From: Roseburia lenta
Lineage (GTDB): Bacteria; Bacillota; Clostridia; Lachnospirales; Lachnospiraceae
DNA: 64,000 nucleotides
NCBI RefSeq assembly: GCF_014287435.1
Contig: NZ_JACOPG010000002.1
Span: forward strand, 434,001 to 498,000
Reading direction: 5' to 3'
Below are positions 26,256 through 35,037 of this stretch, piece after piece (within the stretch, counting starts at the first letter, position 1; each line of letters opens with the position of its first letter). The notes under the pieces are model-generated. The model saw nothing but the letters and a program-made list of their open reading frames with translations, had not been told where the DNA came from and did not search any database. Position numbers and translations under genes: made by a program.

Positions 26256-27044
26256 CTAACGATCTGCCCCGCGGTTTTTCATCTCTTTTTCGTAGATCAG
26301 ACGCAGTCCCTGCAAGGTCAGTTCCGGATCATAGATATTGATACAATCCGTTTCCTTGGAGATCAGATTGCCCAGCCCACCGGTCGCTACGACCTTGATA
26401 TCCTCGTAGCCGGATTCTGCGATCATATGTTTTACGATATATTCCGTCTGACCGATCTGTCCATAAACCAGGCCCGCCTGCATGGAGGAAATCGTCTCCT
26501 TTGCCAGGATATGCTCCGGTTTGCGGATCTCGATCTCCGGTAGTTTTGCCGTCTTTGACCAGAGTGCCTCTGCGGATGTACGGATGCCCGGCGCGATCAC
26601 ACCGGATACATATGCCCCCTCTGCACTGACCAGATCATAGGTGGTCGCCGTACCATAATCAATGACGATCGCCGGTCCGCCATACAAGCCCAGTGCGCCT
26701 GCGGCATTGACAATACGATCTGCTCCGATCTGACGCGGATTTTCCGTGATGATCTTGACCCCGGTACGCACGCCCGGCTCCACTAAGATCGGATGCACCT
26801 CAAAATACTTGATGATGCCGCTGGTCAGGGAGTGCATGATCTTTGGCACTACGCTGGCAATGATGGCATCGCTTATGTCCTGCTTTTCTATATCATTGTA
26901 GCGCAGGATCTCCCCGATCGCCGTCCCGAACTCATCGGAAGTACGTGTCATGCCTGTTGTCAGACGAAAATTTCCCACTAACTTCTGTTTGTCAAAAATA
27001 CCCACGGTAATATTTGTATTTCCTACATCAATCGTCATTAACAT
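26256..27044 (-). CDS. coaX: Type III pantothenate kinase
   Basis: 262-residue ASKHA-fold kinase for the first step of coenzyme A synthesis. Phosphate-1 motif DVGNTNITVGIF at residues 5-16, GADRIVNAAGALGLYG, and phosphate-2 motif IDYGTATTYDLV are all present. It uses no acetyl-CoA feedback and requires a monovalent cation, as known for the family. It sits 11 bases after the DUF6145 gene. Confidence 0.96.
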   Translation of the reverse strand: MLMTIDVGNTNITVGIFDKQKLVGNFRLTTGMTRTSDEFGTAIGEILRYNDIEKQDISDAIIASVVPKIMHSLTSGIIKYFEVHPILVEPGVRTGVKIITENPRQIGADRIVNAAGALGLYGGPAIVIDYGTATTYDLVSAEGAYVSGVIAPGIRTSAEALWSKTAKLPEIEIRKPEHILAKETISSMQAGLVYGQIGQTEYIVKHMIAESGYEDIKVVATGGLGNLISKETDCINIYDPELTLQGLRLIYEKEMKNRGADR

Positions 27045-27055
27045 CTTATCTTCTC

Positions 27056-27394
27056 CTACTCCTCGCCTTCGTATGCCTCTCCCAGATAAAAGACACGATA
27101 GTACATTTCCAGCGATTCAAACAATTCTTCCTTTTCTCTCTGCAACTGCTTGATCTTTAAAACGCTACCAATCTCATCATAGAGGATATCATCCTCCTCT
27201 GTCTGTGTGCGCAACTGCAGGGAGCCGTCCTCATCAAAGACAACCTGCAGGACACCTCCGACATCTGCCGTAAAGAGCACGCACATAATGTGCAACTCGT
27301 CCTGTATCCCCTGTGGCAGAGAAGAAAACTGCTCATTAAAGTAATATTTTTTATTGTAGGAACTTGCCCCACAAAGTACGATTTCGTCATTCAT
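27056..27394 (-). CDS. DUF6145-family protein
   Basis: 112-residue cytoplasmic protein, no signal or membrane segment. It opens with MNDEIVLCGASSYNKKYYFN and contains LPQGIQDELHIMCVLF and a C-terminal acidic helix. Family members are confined to Lachnospiraceae-type Firmicutes and have no known function. Its fixed place between birA and coaX suggests a link to cofactor or carboxylase metabolism, but this is inference from position only. Confidence 0.8.
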   Translation of the reverse strand: MNDEIVLCGASSYNKKYYFNEQFSSLPQGIQDELHIMCVLFTADVGGVLQVVFDEDGSLQLRTQTEEDDILYDEIGSVLKIKQLQREKEELFESLEMYYRVFYLGEAYEGEE

Positions 27395-27411
27395 CTATCG
27401 AATGTTCCTTT

Positions 27412-28185
27412 CTATACATAGCCATAGACACCCCGGACTGAGACCTCGCCGGAATCCACCTGCCGCAGGTCCTCCTTGGTCTCTACCAGAAGTTTGCCCG
27501 ATTCGTCGATACCACGCGCAATACCTTCCCATTCGCCGTTTGGATCCAGTACACGCACCTTGGCATTGCGGTTGATCAGAAAACGATTGTATTCTTCCAT
27601 GATGATAGACAGATCTTCTGTCATGCAAAAAGCCTCATACAAAAGGGCAAACTCCTGCCAGATGCGGTAGGTCAGTTCTTTACAGTCGCCCCGCTTTGCC
27701 CCAAAAGGATCCTGCTCTTTAAGCGCCATATCCACAGAGATTGCCTTGTCCGCCAATTCCTCGGAAAAAGAAGTCTGATGCACATTGACCCCGATGCCGA
27801 CTACAACATATTCTGCCTTGCCCTCGCTGGCACTCATCTCTGTCAGAATACCGCAGACCTTTTTGCCATGGATGATGACATCATTGGGCCACTTGATCCA
27901 GGTCTCGATACCATAAAGTTCTTCAATGGCGCGTCGCACCGCCACTGCAGCCACCAGAGTAAGACTGCTGAGGTGGTCTATGGCTACCGTCGGTCGCAGC
28001 AAAAGCGATGTGGCGATCGAAATGTCCGCCGGTGTCTCCCACTGGTGTCCGCTCCTGCCCCTGCCTGCCGTCTGCTTTCCGGCAGAAATGACAAGCCCTT
28101 CCGTCTCGCCGGCTACCGCACGGCGCTTGATCTCATTGTTGGTAGAATCAATACTCTCTAAATACTCATGTCTCATCTGTATCAT
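27412..28185 (-). CDS. birA: Biotin-[acetyl-CoA-carboxylase] ligase, HTH-less form
   Basis: 257 residues. Biotin protein ligase core: STNNEIKRRA at residues 12-21, biotinyl-adenylate loop AGRGRSGHQWETP, catalytic region WIKWPNDVIIHGKKVCGIL, and a small C-terminal SH3-like domain. The N-terminal DNA-binding domain of BirA is missing, so this form attaches biotin but does not regulate. Start ATG 28185, with an alternative ATG three codons later. It follows argF by 24 bases. Confidence 0.93.
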   Translation of the reverse strand: MIQMRHEYLESIDSTNNEIKRRAVAGETEGLVISAGKQTAGRGRSGHQWETPADISIATSLLLRPTVAIDHLSSLTLVAAVAVRRAIEELYGIETWIKWPNDVIIHGKKVCGILTEMSASEGKAEYVVVGIGVNVHQTSFSEELADKAISVDMALKEQDPFGAKRGDCKELTYRIWQEFALLYEAFCMTEDLSIIMEEYNRFLINRNAKVRVLDPNGEWEGIARGIDESGKLLVETKEDLRQVDSGEVSVRGVYGYV

Positions 28186-28209
28186 ATGCTGTCTTGCTCT
28201 CTTATCCTT

Positions 28210-29196
28210 TTATTTTAAAGTCGCATACATGATCGCCTTGATGGAATGCATACGGTTTTCTGCCTCGTCAAAAACAACAGACTGCTTGCTTTCAAAGACC
28301 TCATCGGTCACTTCCATCTCGGTCAAACCGAATTTTTCATGGATCTCTTTACCGACTGTCGTATCCAGATCATGGAAAGCCGGCAGGCAATGCATAAAGA
28401 TGGCTGTGTCCTTGGCATAGGAAAGTGCCTTGGCATTGACCTGATATGGAAGCAGGTCATGGATACGTTCTTCCCAGACCTCGGTCGGCTCGCCCATAGA
28501 AACCCACACATCCGTATAGATCACGTCAGCATCCTTACAGCCTTCTGCCACATCCTCTGTCAAAGTGATGGATGCCCCTGTCTTTTCTGCAATGGCACGG
28601 CACTCTGAGACCAATGCCTCATTCGGGAAATACTTTTTATTGGTGCATGCAACAAAATCCATGCCCAGTTTTGCACAGGTCACCATAAGGGAATTGCCCA
28701 TGTTGTAGCGGGCATCGCCCATATAAACAAACTTGATCCCATCCAACTTGCCAAACTTTTCCTCAATGGTCAGCATATCTGCGATCATCTGTGTCGGATG
28801 AAATTCATTGGTCAGTCCATTCCATACCGGAACACCTGCATACTCTGCCAGCTGCTCTACGATCTCCTGCCCATATCCGCGATACTCAATACCGTCAAAC
28901 ATCCTGCCGAGTACTCTTGCCGTATCTTTGATGCTCTCCTTCTTACCGATCTGGGAGCCGGACGGATCCAGATAAGTCACATGCATACCCAGATCATGCG
29001 CTGCCACCTCAAAAGAGCAACGGGTTCTGGTGCTGGTCTTTTCAAAGATCAAGGCAATATTCTTGCCCTTTAATTCATCATGCGCGATCCCCTTTTTCTT
29101 CTTGTCCTTCAATTCTTTTGAAAGATTAATGAGATAACGGATCTCCTCCGGGCTATAATCTAAAAGTTTCAAAAAATTTCTGCCTGACAGATTCAT
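28210..29196 (-). CDS. argF: Ornithine carbamoyltransferase
   Basis: 328 residues. Carbamoyl-phosphate motif STRTRCSFE, ornithine-binding region [15 protein letters not shown], and the active-site cysteine motif MHCLPAFHD. It makes citrulline in arginine synthesis, or works in reverse in arginine catabolism. No other arginine gene is adjacent, so the direction cannot be decided. First gene of the housekeeping operon through dusB. Confidence 0.95.
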   Translation of the reverse strand: MNLSGRNFLKLLDYSPEEIRYLINLSKELKDKKKKGIAHDELKGKNIALIFEKTSTRTRCSFEVAAHDLGMHVTYLDPSGSQIGKKESIKDTARVLGRMFDGIEYRGYGQEIVEQLAEYAGVPVWNGLTNEFHPTQMIADMLTIEEKFGKLDGIKFVYMGDARYNMGNSLMVTCAKLGMDFVACTNKKYFPNEALVSECRAIAEKTGASITLTEDVAEGCKDADVIYTDVWVSMGEPTEVWEERIHDLLPYQVNAKALSYAKDTAIFMHCLPAFHDLDTTVGKEIHEKFGLTEMEVTDEVFESKQSVVFDEAENRMHSIKAIMYATLK

Positions 29197-29286
29197 ATGT
29201 ATCGATCTCCTTTATCCTAATTTTTACCCACTTTTTTCTCATTGTATTATATTTCCTTTTTCCCTCTTGTGCAAGGAAAAAAGAAA

Positions 29287-29310
29287 AGGCAGCCGCGCCT
29301 GCGACCGCCT
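29287..29310 (-). terminator. Terminator after the SPFH gene
   Basis: On minus AGGCGGTCGC, loop AGGC, GCGGCTGCCT then TTTCTTTTTT. The 10-bp stem has two G-U pairs. Confidence 0.7.
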
Positions 29311-29335
29311 CTTTTCATTTCCGATAGAAAATGTT

Positions 29336-30253
29336 CTACTCTTCCTTTGCCACTTCTGTGATGGACTTGACCAGACCTGCCATTCCCTGGATCTCAGACG
29401 GAATGATGATCTTGGTTGCCTTGCCATCTGCTGCCTTGGCAAATGCCTCTAAACTCTTTAACTGTAAAACAGCATCATCCGCAGCGGCTTCCTTTAAGAA
29501 ACGCAGACCGTCTGCATTCGCCTGCTGGACTTTGAGAATGGCTTCTGCCTGACCTTCTGCCTCGCGAATGGTTGCTTCCTTGACAGCCTCTGCCTTTAAG
29601 ATCTGTGCCTGCTTCTCTGCCTCAGCGTCGAGAATGGCAGACTCTTTTTTACCTTCGGCGATCAGGATGGTTGACTTCTTCTCACCTTCCGCGATCAGGA
29701 TAGCTTCTCTTCGCTCACGCTCTGCCTTCATCTGTTTTTCCATGGCATCACGGATGGCCGCCGGTGGAATGATGTTCTTTAACTCAACACGGTTGACCTT
29801 GATACCCCATGGGTCTGTTGCAACGTCCAGGGCAGAACGCATCTTTGTGTTGATGGTCTCTCTGGATGTCAATGTCTCGTCGAGTTCCAGATCACCAATG
29901 ATATTACGCAGTGTCGTCGCTGTCAGATTTTCGATCGCCATGATCGGATTTTCAACACCATAGCAATACAACTTTGGATCTGTGATCTGATAATATACGA
30001 CCGTGTCGATCTGCATTGTAACATTATCCTTGGTGATAACAGGCTGTGGCGGGAAATCAACTACTTGCTCCTTCAAGTTGACATTGCGTGCCACACGATC
30101 AATAAACGGCACCTTGAAGTGGAGTCCTACCGGCCAGGTCGTAAGATAAGCGCCCAAACGCTCAATAACCATAGCATGTGCCTGCGGTACAACCTTGACG
30201 CAAGAAATAACCAGCAACAAGATCACCACGACTAAAATGATAACTACTACCAT
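29336..30253 (-). CDS. SPFH/band 7 membrane protein (QmcA/stomatin-like)
   Basis: 305 residues: one N-terminal membrane anchor (VVIILVVVILLLVISCV), then the SPFH domain (VVPQAHAMVIERLGAY; RSALDVATDPWGIKVNRVEL) and a long Ala/Glu-rich coiled coil with repeated AEGEKKSTILIAEGKKESAI units that drives ring assembly. Proteins of this type organise membrane microdomains and hold membrane proteases. No NfeD partner is adjacent. RBS GGGAGG. Confidence 0.92.
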   Translation of the reverse strand: MVVVIILVVVILLLVISCVKVVPQAHAMVIERLGAYLTTWPVGLHFKVPFIDRVARNVNLKEQVVDFPPQPVITKDNVTMQIDTVVYYQITDPKLYCYGVENPIMAIENLTATTLRNIIGDLELDETLTSRETINTKMRSALDVATDPWGIKVNRVELKNIIPPAAIRDAMEKQMKAERERREAILIAEGEKKSTILIAEGKKESAILDAEAEKQAQILKAEAVKEATIREAEGQAEAILKVQQANADGLRFLKEAAADDAVLQLKSLEAFAKAADGKATKIIIPSEIQGMAGLVKSITEVAKEE

Positions 30254-30343
30254 AAACTACCTCCCATATGCATTTTATTCTTTGCTACCATCTTATAGTA
30301 CCCTATCTGTGCTAATAGCGCAACAAATTTGCGATTATGTCTA

Positions 30344-30490
30344 CTATTCTACTGTATGATAAATTGTCATAGCAAATCCTGCCTGCTTCTTGCTGGCGTA
30401 CATTGCCTGATCCGCCTCCTGATACAGGCGATCGAAACTCATCTGCTCTTTCTGACGATAGAAGGATGCGCCAAGACTTAATTTGTAATC
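30344..30490 (-). pseudogene. GGDEF-domain C-terminal remnant
   Basis: The minus frame reads KLSLGASFYRQKEQMSFD then LYQEADQAMYASKKQAG and stops at 30344. This is the last helix-strand segment of a diguanylate cyclase domain (the ADxAMYxAK signature). The GGDEF active site and all upstream parts are missing; the sequence upstream (from about 30490) becomes intergenic and then a terminator. The 334-base gap 30254-30587 otherwise holds only that terminator. Confidence 0.65.
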
Positions 30491-30527
30491 TCTCCTCCAA
30501 AGTCCGGATATAGGACAAAACAATGAC

Positions 30528-30569
30528 AAAATCCCTTTCCAACATGATTCCATGTTAAAAAGGGATTTT
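30528..30569 (-). terminator. Terminator after the SleB-like hydrolase gene
   Basis: AAAATCCCTTT pairs with AAAGGGATTTT and an inner AACATG/CATGTT stem closes the loop. U-runs flank both sides, so it can work on both strands. Confidence 0.75.
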
Positions 30570-30587
30570 TGCTTTGCATATTTTAAT

Positions 30588-31724
30588 TTAGAAAAATACG
30601 TGATTGCCGATCACAACGCCGCCGCGTCCACTGCTGACCGGTCTAAAACTCAATGCTCCGCCTGTGTTGTCCGTTCCTGCAAGGGCTGCCTGCGCTGCCT
30701 GCATACAGGATGCCTTTGGACCACTTGCCGCTACGGATGCTACAGATCCGCTCGCTGCCGGTGTAAACTGTCCGCTCTGATATACAACACCGTAAACAGA
30801 ACTTGGATAACCACCGCTGCGGACACGGTTACATACCACCGCACCAACGGCTACCTGACCTTCATAGCATTCATTGCCTGCCTCACACTGGATCAGGGCT
30901 GCTAAAAGTGTCGTATCATCATAAGATGCTGCCACTGCCTGATTCTGTACGGTCACAGCGCGTGCCTTTGCTGCCGCTGCTTCTTCTGCAGCTTTGGCTG
31001 CTGCAATGGCTGCCTGTTCTTCTTCGATCGTAATGGCTGTTCCATAATCAATGCTGACATCCACATAATCACTGCTGACATATCCGGTACCAGCCTTGGT
31101 GCTTACGGACACCCAGCCATCTACCGGCGTAGCCTGCGTATCTACTTCCAGCGAATCGCCTACCGCCATCACGGTATAGATCGCACTCTCAGCACTTGCC
31201 TCGCTACGGACGCGGATACCGCCTTCCTTTGCCTTTGCATAGGTCTTGCAGACGCTTTCTGCCAGTGCATGTGCATCATCACCGGTAAGACAATACTCAC
31301 CGAGCACATAGCCATTCACATTGCCGGATGTGATCTGATACCAGTCGCCCTCCGTCGCTGTAACCTCTGCCACATCGCCCTTATACATCTTACCGACAAT
31401 GTCAGAATCTGTACTTGCGGTTGCTCTCACATACAAGAACTCATCCACATTTGCCATCAGGCGATCCTGCCACTCAGGATATGCGACCTGTGCCTGCTCA
31501 TTTGCGGAAGCAACTACGGTTACCTGAGAACCTACGACATTGGCAGTCGCATACGCACCTGCTTCCATCGTACTTACTGCCTGGACAATACCGGCGGTAC
31601 GATAGCCGCTCACAGTGTCTGTCGCTTCTTTGGGCTGACTAAGTACGGTAGTCGTACTCATCGCCGTCACTGCCAAAGCAACCACTGTTCCCTGCGCAAC
31701 GCGCTTCTTCCAATTATAATTCAT
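30588..31724 (-). CDS. Secreted cell-wall hydrolase: SH3 domains plus SleB-like domain
   Basis: 378 residues. Sec signal peptide 1-30. Two bacterial SH3 domains (about 92-145, VDEFLYVRATASTDSDIVG; about 168-222, GGIRVRSEASAESAIYTV) for wall binding, then an Ala/Glu helix (230-258) and a C-terminal Hydrolase_2/SleB domain (TLLAALIQCEAGNECYEGQ; VAVGAVVCNRVRSGGYPSSV) with the likely catalytic Glu in the first motif. SleB enzymes are lytic transglycosylases or amidases of cortex or growing wall. The perfect sigma-A promoter with a WalR-type box upstream suggests a vegetative role under essential wall control. Confidence 0.92.
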   Translation of the reverse strand: MNYNWKKRVAQGTVVALAVTAMSTTTVLSQPKEATDTVSGYRTAGIVQAVSTMEAGAYATANVVGSQVTVVASANEQAQVAYPEWQDRLMANVDEFLYVRATASTDSDIVGKMYKGDVAEVTATEGDWYQITSGNVNGYVLGEYCLTGDDAHALAESVCKTYAKAKEGGIRVRSEASAESAIYTVMAVGDSLEVDTQATPVDGWVSVSTKAGTGYVSSDYVDVSIDYGTAITIEEEQAAIAAAKAAEEAAAAKARAVTVQNQAVAASYDDTTLLAALIQCEAGNECYEGQVAVGAVVCNRVRSGGYPSSVYGVVYQSGQFTPAASGSVASVAASGPKASCMQAAQAALAGTDNTGGALSFRPVSSGRGGVVIGNHVFF

Positions 31725-31802
31725 ATAAATAATTCCTCCATATTCATGTAATACTATCTATATATCAAGTATTGCATTTCTATGATACTTTATACAAAAT
31801 TT

Positions 31803-31858
31803 GTTACATTTGTTACAAATTTATTACAAATTATAACAAAGTCGCCTCACTTTGTCAA
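31803..31858 (-). promoter_or_regulatory. Consensus promoter with a WalR-type box
   Basis: On minus TTGACA (31858-31853), 17 bases, TATAAT (31835-31830). Immediately downstream are TGTAAT-N5-TGTAAC (31828-31812) and a further TGTAAC (31808-31803). TGTWAH-N5-TGTWAH is the known WalR (YycF) box. Confidence 0.7.
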
Positions 31859-31872
31859 GTTTTGTTCATTTT

Positions 31873-32199
31873 TCATCCCAAAAGGTTTCCCAGCATCTCC
31901 TGTAAAAGGGCTTCCTGCTCCGCAGGTGTCATGGCATCCGTTTCCTCTTTCTTCTCTCTTATGATGGGATCTTCCCCTGTCGCCCAAGGCTTTTTTTCTG
32001 CCGCCTCGCCTGTCTCCTCATAGTCTCCCAGCACATCCTGCACATATACTTGGATCTGTCCTGCCGCCTGCTCACACTTTTTTGCAAAACGTGAAAAGCG
32101 AATGATAAAGATCAGCAAAAGCAGGACCAGTAAAGCCAAAAGTCCCAACCCGATCCAGCCCTCTGCTCCCGCTAATTTTTCCAGCCATGTCATATCCAC
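31873..32199 (-). CDS. Small single-pass membrane protein
   Basis: 108 residues, not recognised. Residues 12-34 form one membrane helix (EGWIGLGLLALLVLLLLIFI), then a basic juxtamembrane stretch RFSRFAKKCEQA and a charged cytoplasmic tail ending TPAEQEALLQEMLGNLLG, possibly a short binding helix. It is isolated between the hydrolase gene and divergent murG. The coding case rests on the natural composition and on the ORF ending just inside the gap. Confidence 0.6.
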   Translation of the reverse strand: MDMTWLEKLAGAEGWIGLGLLALLVLLLLIFIIRFSRFAKKCEQAAGQIQVYVQDVLGDYEETGEAAEKKPWATGEDPIIREKKEETDAMTPAEQEALLQEMLGNLLG

Positions 32200-32289
32200 C
32201 TATTCTTCCTCCTCTTGCTTTTCTTCCTATATAAAATGGTACAAGCCTTTGTCTGCAAAAAATGACGTAAAAAGTAGACAGTCACCATC

Positions 32290-32317
32290 TTGACAATTAG
32301 CAAAAGCAAGGTAAGAT
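32290..32317 (+). promoter_or_regulatory. Probable promoter of murG
   Basis: TTGACA (32290-32295), 16-base spacer, TAAGAT (32312-32317), 29 bases before the murG ATG. Confidence 0.5.
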
Positions 32318-32346
32318 TGATATAGATTAGAATAAAGGAGTTTTTT

Positions 32347-33411
32347 ATGAAAAAAATAGTTATGACAGGTGGCGGTACCGCAGGACATGTAACGCCCAAT
32401 ATTGCTCTGTTTGATTCTTTACAAAAAGATGGATATGAGATCCATTATATCGGTTCCTACGAAGGTATTGAAAAAGGATTGATCGAGGATAAGAAGATCC
32501 CTTACTATGGTATCAGTTCCGGCAAGTTCCGCCGTTATCGTTCCTGGAAAAACCTGACCGATCCTTTCCGTGTGCTTCACGGCTTCTTTCAGGCAAGACG
32601 CCTGCTGGGAAGGATCCGTCCCAATGTTGTCTTTTCCAAAGGTGGTTTTGTCTCTGTGCCGGTCGTTATGGCAGCCAAGACAAGACATATCCCGGTCATC
32701 ATCCATGAATCCGACCTGACCCCGGGTCTGGCAAACAAACTTGCGATGCCATCAGCTACCAAGGTATGCTGCAATTTCCCGGAAACACTGCCTTATCTGC
32801 CAAAAGAAAAAGCCGTCCTTACCGGATCTCCGATCCGTCAGGAACTTTTACACGGCAATAAGCAGGCAGCCAAAGATTTCTGCGGATTTACCGGCGACCT
32901 GCCTATCCTCATGGTCATGGGCGGCAGCATCGGATCCGTCTATATCAACAATGCCATCCGTGGATGCATTGATACCCTGCTGACCAAATACCAGATCATC
33001 CATCTGTGCGGCAAGGGAAATATCGATGAGTCCCTCAAGGATAAAAAAGGATATGCACAGTTTGAATATATCAGTGAGAACCTCCCGGATCTTTTTGCAG
33101 CCGCGGACCTCGTTGTTGCAAGAGCCGGTGCCAATTCCATCTGTGAACTTCTGGCACTACATAAACCAAACATCCTGATCCCACTATCCAGAAATGCCAG
33201 CCGTGGCGATCAGATCTTAAATGCCAATTCCTTTGCAAAGCAGGGCTTTTCTGCGGTACTTGAGGAAGAAGAAGTCACATCCGAAAAACTTATGGCAACC
33301 ATTGATGATGTCATGGCACATCGCAGCAAATATATCGATGCTATGAAAAACAGCGGGCAAATGAACGCGATTGAGACCATTATGGGCTTGATCGAGGAAG
33401 TCAGCCGCTAA
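32347..33411 (+). CDS. murG: UDP-GlcNAc:undecaprenyl-PP-MurNAc-pentapeptide transferase
   Basis: 354-residue GT28 glycosyltransferase making lipid II on the inner face of the membrane. Signature loops: MTGGGTAGHVTPNIAL (G-loop 1), PNVVFSKGGFVSVPVV, IHESDLTPGLANKLA, and the acceptor/donor site ARAGANSICELLALHKP. Normal length and good AAAGGAG site. It lies outside any dcw cluster, and some Firmicutes carry a second MurG paralogue, so this may be an auxiliary copy. Confidence 0.93.
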   Translation: MKKIVMTGGGTAGHVTPNIALFDSLQKDGYEIHYIGSYEGIEKGLIEDKKIPYYGISSGKFRRYRSWKNLTDPFRVLHGFFQARRLLGRIRPNVVFSKGGFVSVPVVMAAKTRHIPVIIHESDLTPGLANKLAMPSATKVCCNFPETLPYLPKEKAVLTGSPIRQELLHGNKQAAKDFCGFTGDLPILMVMGGSIGSVYINNAIRGCIDTLLTKYQIIHLCGKGNIDESLKDKKGYAQFEYISENLPDLFAAADLVVARAGANSICELLALHKPNILIPLSRNASRGDQILNANSFAKQGFSAVLEEEEVTSEKLMATIDDVMAHRSKYIDAMKNSGQMNAIETIMGLIEEVSR

Positions 33412-33443
33412 ATCCCAAAATCAGAAAATTATCTATTATATAA

Positions 33444-33497
33444 AAAGATGTCTCTACAAGATGGGAAGTCTCTTTCCCATGCCGTAGAAACATCTTT
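33444..33497. terminator. Bidirectional terminator between murG and the HIT gene
   Basis: AAAGATGTCTCTAC pairs with GTAGAAACATCTTT, and an inner ATGGGAA/TTCCCAT stem extends it. A-rich before and T-rich after, so it serves both converging genes. Confidence 0.8.
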
Positions 33498-33517
33498 TCT
33501 TTTTGCCTTATCTACTA

Positions 33518-33931
33518 CTACATCCGGATCTGGTCGCGAATCTTATCCAACTCCTCAGCACTAAACTCACTGTGGCTCCATGTGACATCCTTTGCATTGC
33601 CGCCTTCGTAGCGCGGAATCACATGCATATGAAAGTGATGCACTGTCTGTCCTGCGGCTTCCCCATTGTTCTGCACAAGATTAATGCCATCGCAGTGCAG
33701 AGTCTTTTTTAAATGCGCTGCCACTTTTTTTGCGGTCGGAAGCACCTTAGCCGCCACCTCATCCGGCATTTCAAATACATTGGCATAATGATCTTTTGGC
33801 AGGATCAGGCAATGTCCCTTGGTTGCAGGCTCCGCATCCATGATAACCTGAAAATCCGCATCCTCAAAAACTACTCTGGATGGAATGTCTCCATTTAAAA
33901 TCTTACAAAAAATACAGTTGTCGTCTCTCAT
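33518..33931 (-). CDS. HIT-family nucleotide hydrolase
   Basis: 137 residues. Histidine-triad motif HHFHMHVIPR with the nucleophilic His, N-terminal zinc-like NCIFCKILNGDIPS, and GINLVQNNGEAAGQ. HinT-type enzymes cleave adenosine phosphoramidates and aminoacyl-AMP. Single gene, converging on murG, 24 bases after the flavoprotein gene. Confidence 0.92.
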   Translation of the reverse strand: MRDDNCIFCKILNGDIPSRVVFEDADFQVIMDAEPATKGHCLILPKDHYANVFEMPDEVAAKVLPTAKKVAAHLKKTLHCDGINLVQNNGEAAGQTVHHFHMHVIPRYEGGNAKDVTWSHSEFSAEELDKIRDQIRM

Positions 33932-33955
33932 TTTCGCATCTCCTTTATCTACTAC

Positions 33956-34957
33956 TTACTTGTCCTGTGTAAAAGTAAAAATATCATCTAACATACGAAG
34001 TGTCTTGAAGTTACCCTTGGTCGTCAGATCTCCCACACTAAAGGCTCTCTGGAATGTCATCTGCCCACGCACCAGTTGATCCATGATCTCCTGCGGCACT
34101 TTTAAGTACACATCAATCTCCTCTTCCTGTCCATAATGGCAGACGATCTCATCGCCATCCACACCAACAAACAAAGGCTTTTTCTTACCGCCGATCATAA
34201 AGAGGTAGCGTGCCGAGAAATCCGGCTGCGGTGCAAAATGTGACTGAAATTCCATGATATACTCGGTTGCTGACTCCTGCGCCTCCTTGCCCATCATACC
34301 ACGGAACATGCTGGATAACTCCTCAATATCCTGCTTCTGCTTCTTGACATAATTGTCATCTGACACATATTGTGATAACTGCTCGCTCTCCTGCGGGGTC
34401 AGTTCTAATTGCTGGGTACGAAGAATACTTCTTGTGACTGCCTGATTACTGGTCGGAAGCCCTTTGGACTTCTGCGAGATCGTGCGGTAAAGGTTTTCTG
34501 CCTTCTTCTCAATGATGTGGGCATATTCCTGATTGACCTGAAAACTCACGATATCCTCGACATAACCACACAATCCGGCACAAGGCAGACCACCCAGGAT
34601 CTCCCATGCATTTTCCAAGGTCAAAGCACCTTCACGCTCTCCATAGGTCGTAGACATCACAACCGGCTGCATGTAAATAGAAGAAATACTCTCCTTATCG
34701 CCATAGAGCCAGCAGGCATCCAGAAATTGGTTCATATATCCGCCGATCCCCAGCCACTCCACGGTCGTCGCCAGAATAATGCCATCCACATCCTTTAAGG
34801 TCTGTGGCAACATGGAAATGGCGTTTTTCTGCTCATATATGTTATACCGATGTACCTCTACCCGAAGTTCTATCAGTACGCTTTCCATTTTTTGAATAAC
34901 GTAAAGCGTCGGATCGTCCAATACGCCTCGTCCACCATAATAAATATTGACCTTCAT
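33956..34957 (-). CDS. Flavodoxin-like NAD(P)H reductase fused to an SCP2 domain
   Basis: 333 residues. Residues 1-150 form a flavodoxin-fold domain (MKVNIYYGGRGVLDD; VDGIILATTVEWLGIGGYMN; TTYGEREGALTL) like NADPH-dependent FMN reductases. After a helical linker, residues about 235-325 resemble the SCP2 lipid-binding fold (GQMTFQRAFSVGDLTTKGNF). The pairing suggests a flavoenzyme handling a hydrophobic substrate; the reaction is unknown. Start ATG 34957. Confidence 0.8.
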   Translation of the reverse strand: MKVNIYYGGRGVLDDPTLYVIQKMESVLIELRVEVHRYNIYEQKNAISMLPQTLKDVDGIILATTVEWLGIGGYMNQFLDACWLYGDKESISSIYMQPVVMSTTYGEREGALTLENAWEILGGLPCAGLCGYVEDIVSFQVNQEYAHIIEKKAENLYRTISQKSKGLPTSNQAVTRSILRTQQLELTPQESEQLSQYVSDDNYVKKQKQDIEELSSMFRGMMGKEAQESATEYIMEFQSHFAPQPDFSARYLFMIGGKKKPLFVGVDGDEIVCHYGQEEEIDVYLKVPQEIMDQLVRGQMTFQRAFSVGDLTTKGNFKTLRMLDDIFTFTQDK

Positions 34958-35037
34958 AAAAACCTCTGCTCTTACTTATCGCTCATCAATTACTTTTTTA
35001 TTATAAATAACCTCTTTTTCTTAGTCAAACGCAATCT

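Noticed and set aside
31725..31860. ydaO/yuaA c-di-AMP riboswitch ahead of the wall hydrolase
   Set aside because: The leader is only about 100 A+T-rich bases without the expected stems; the repeats fit WalR boxes better.
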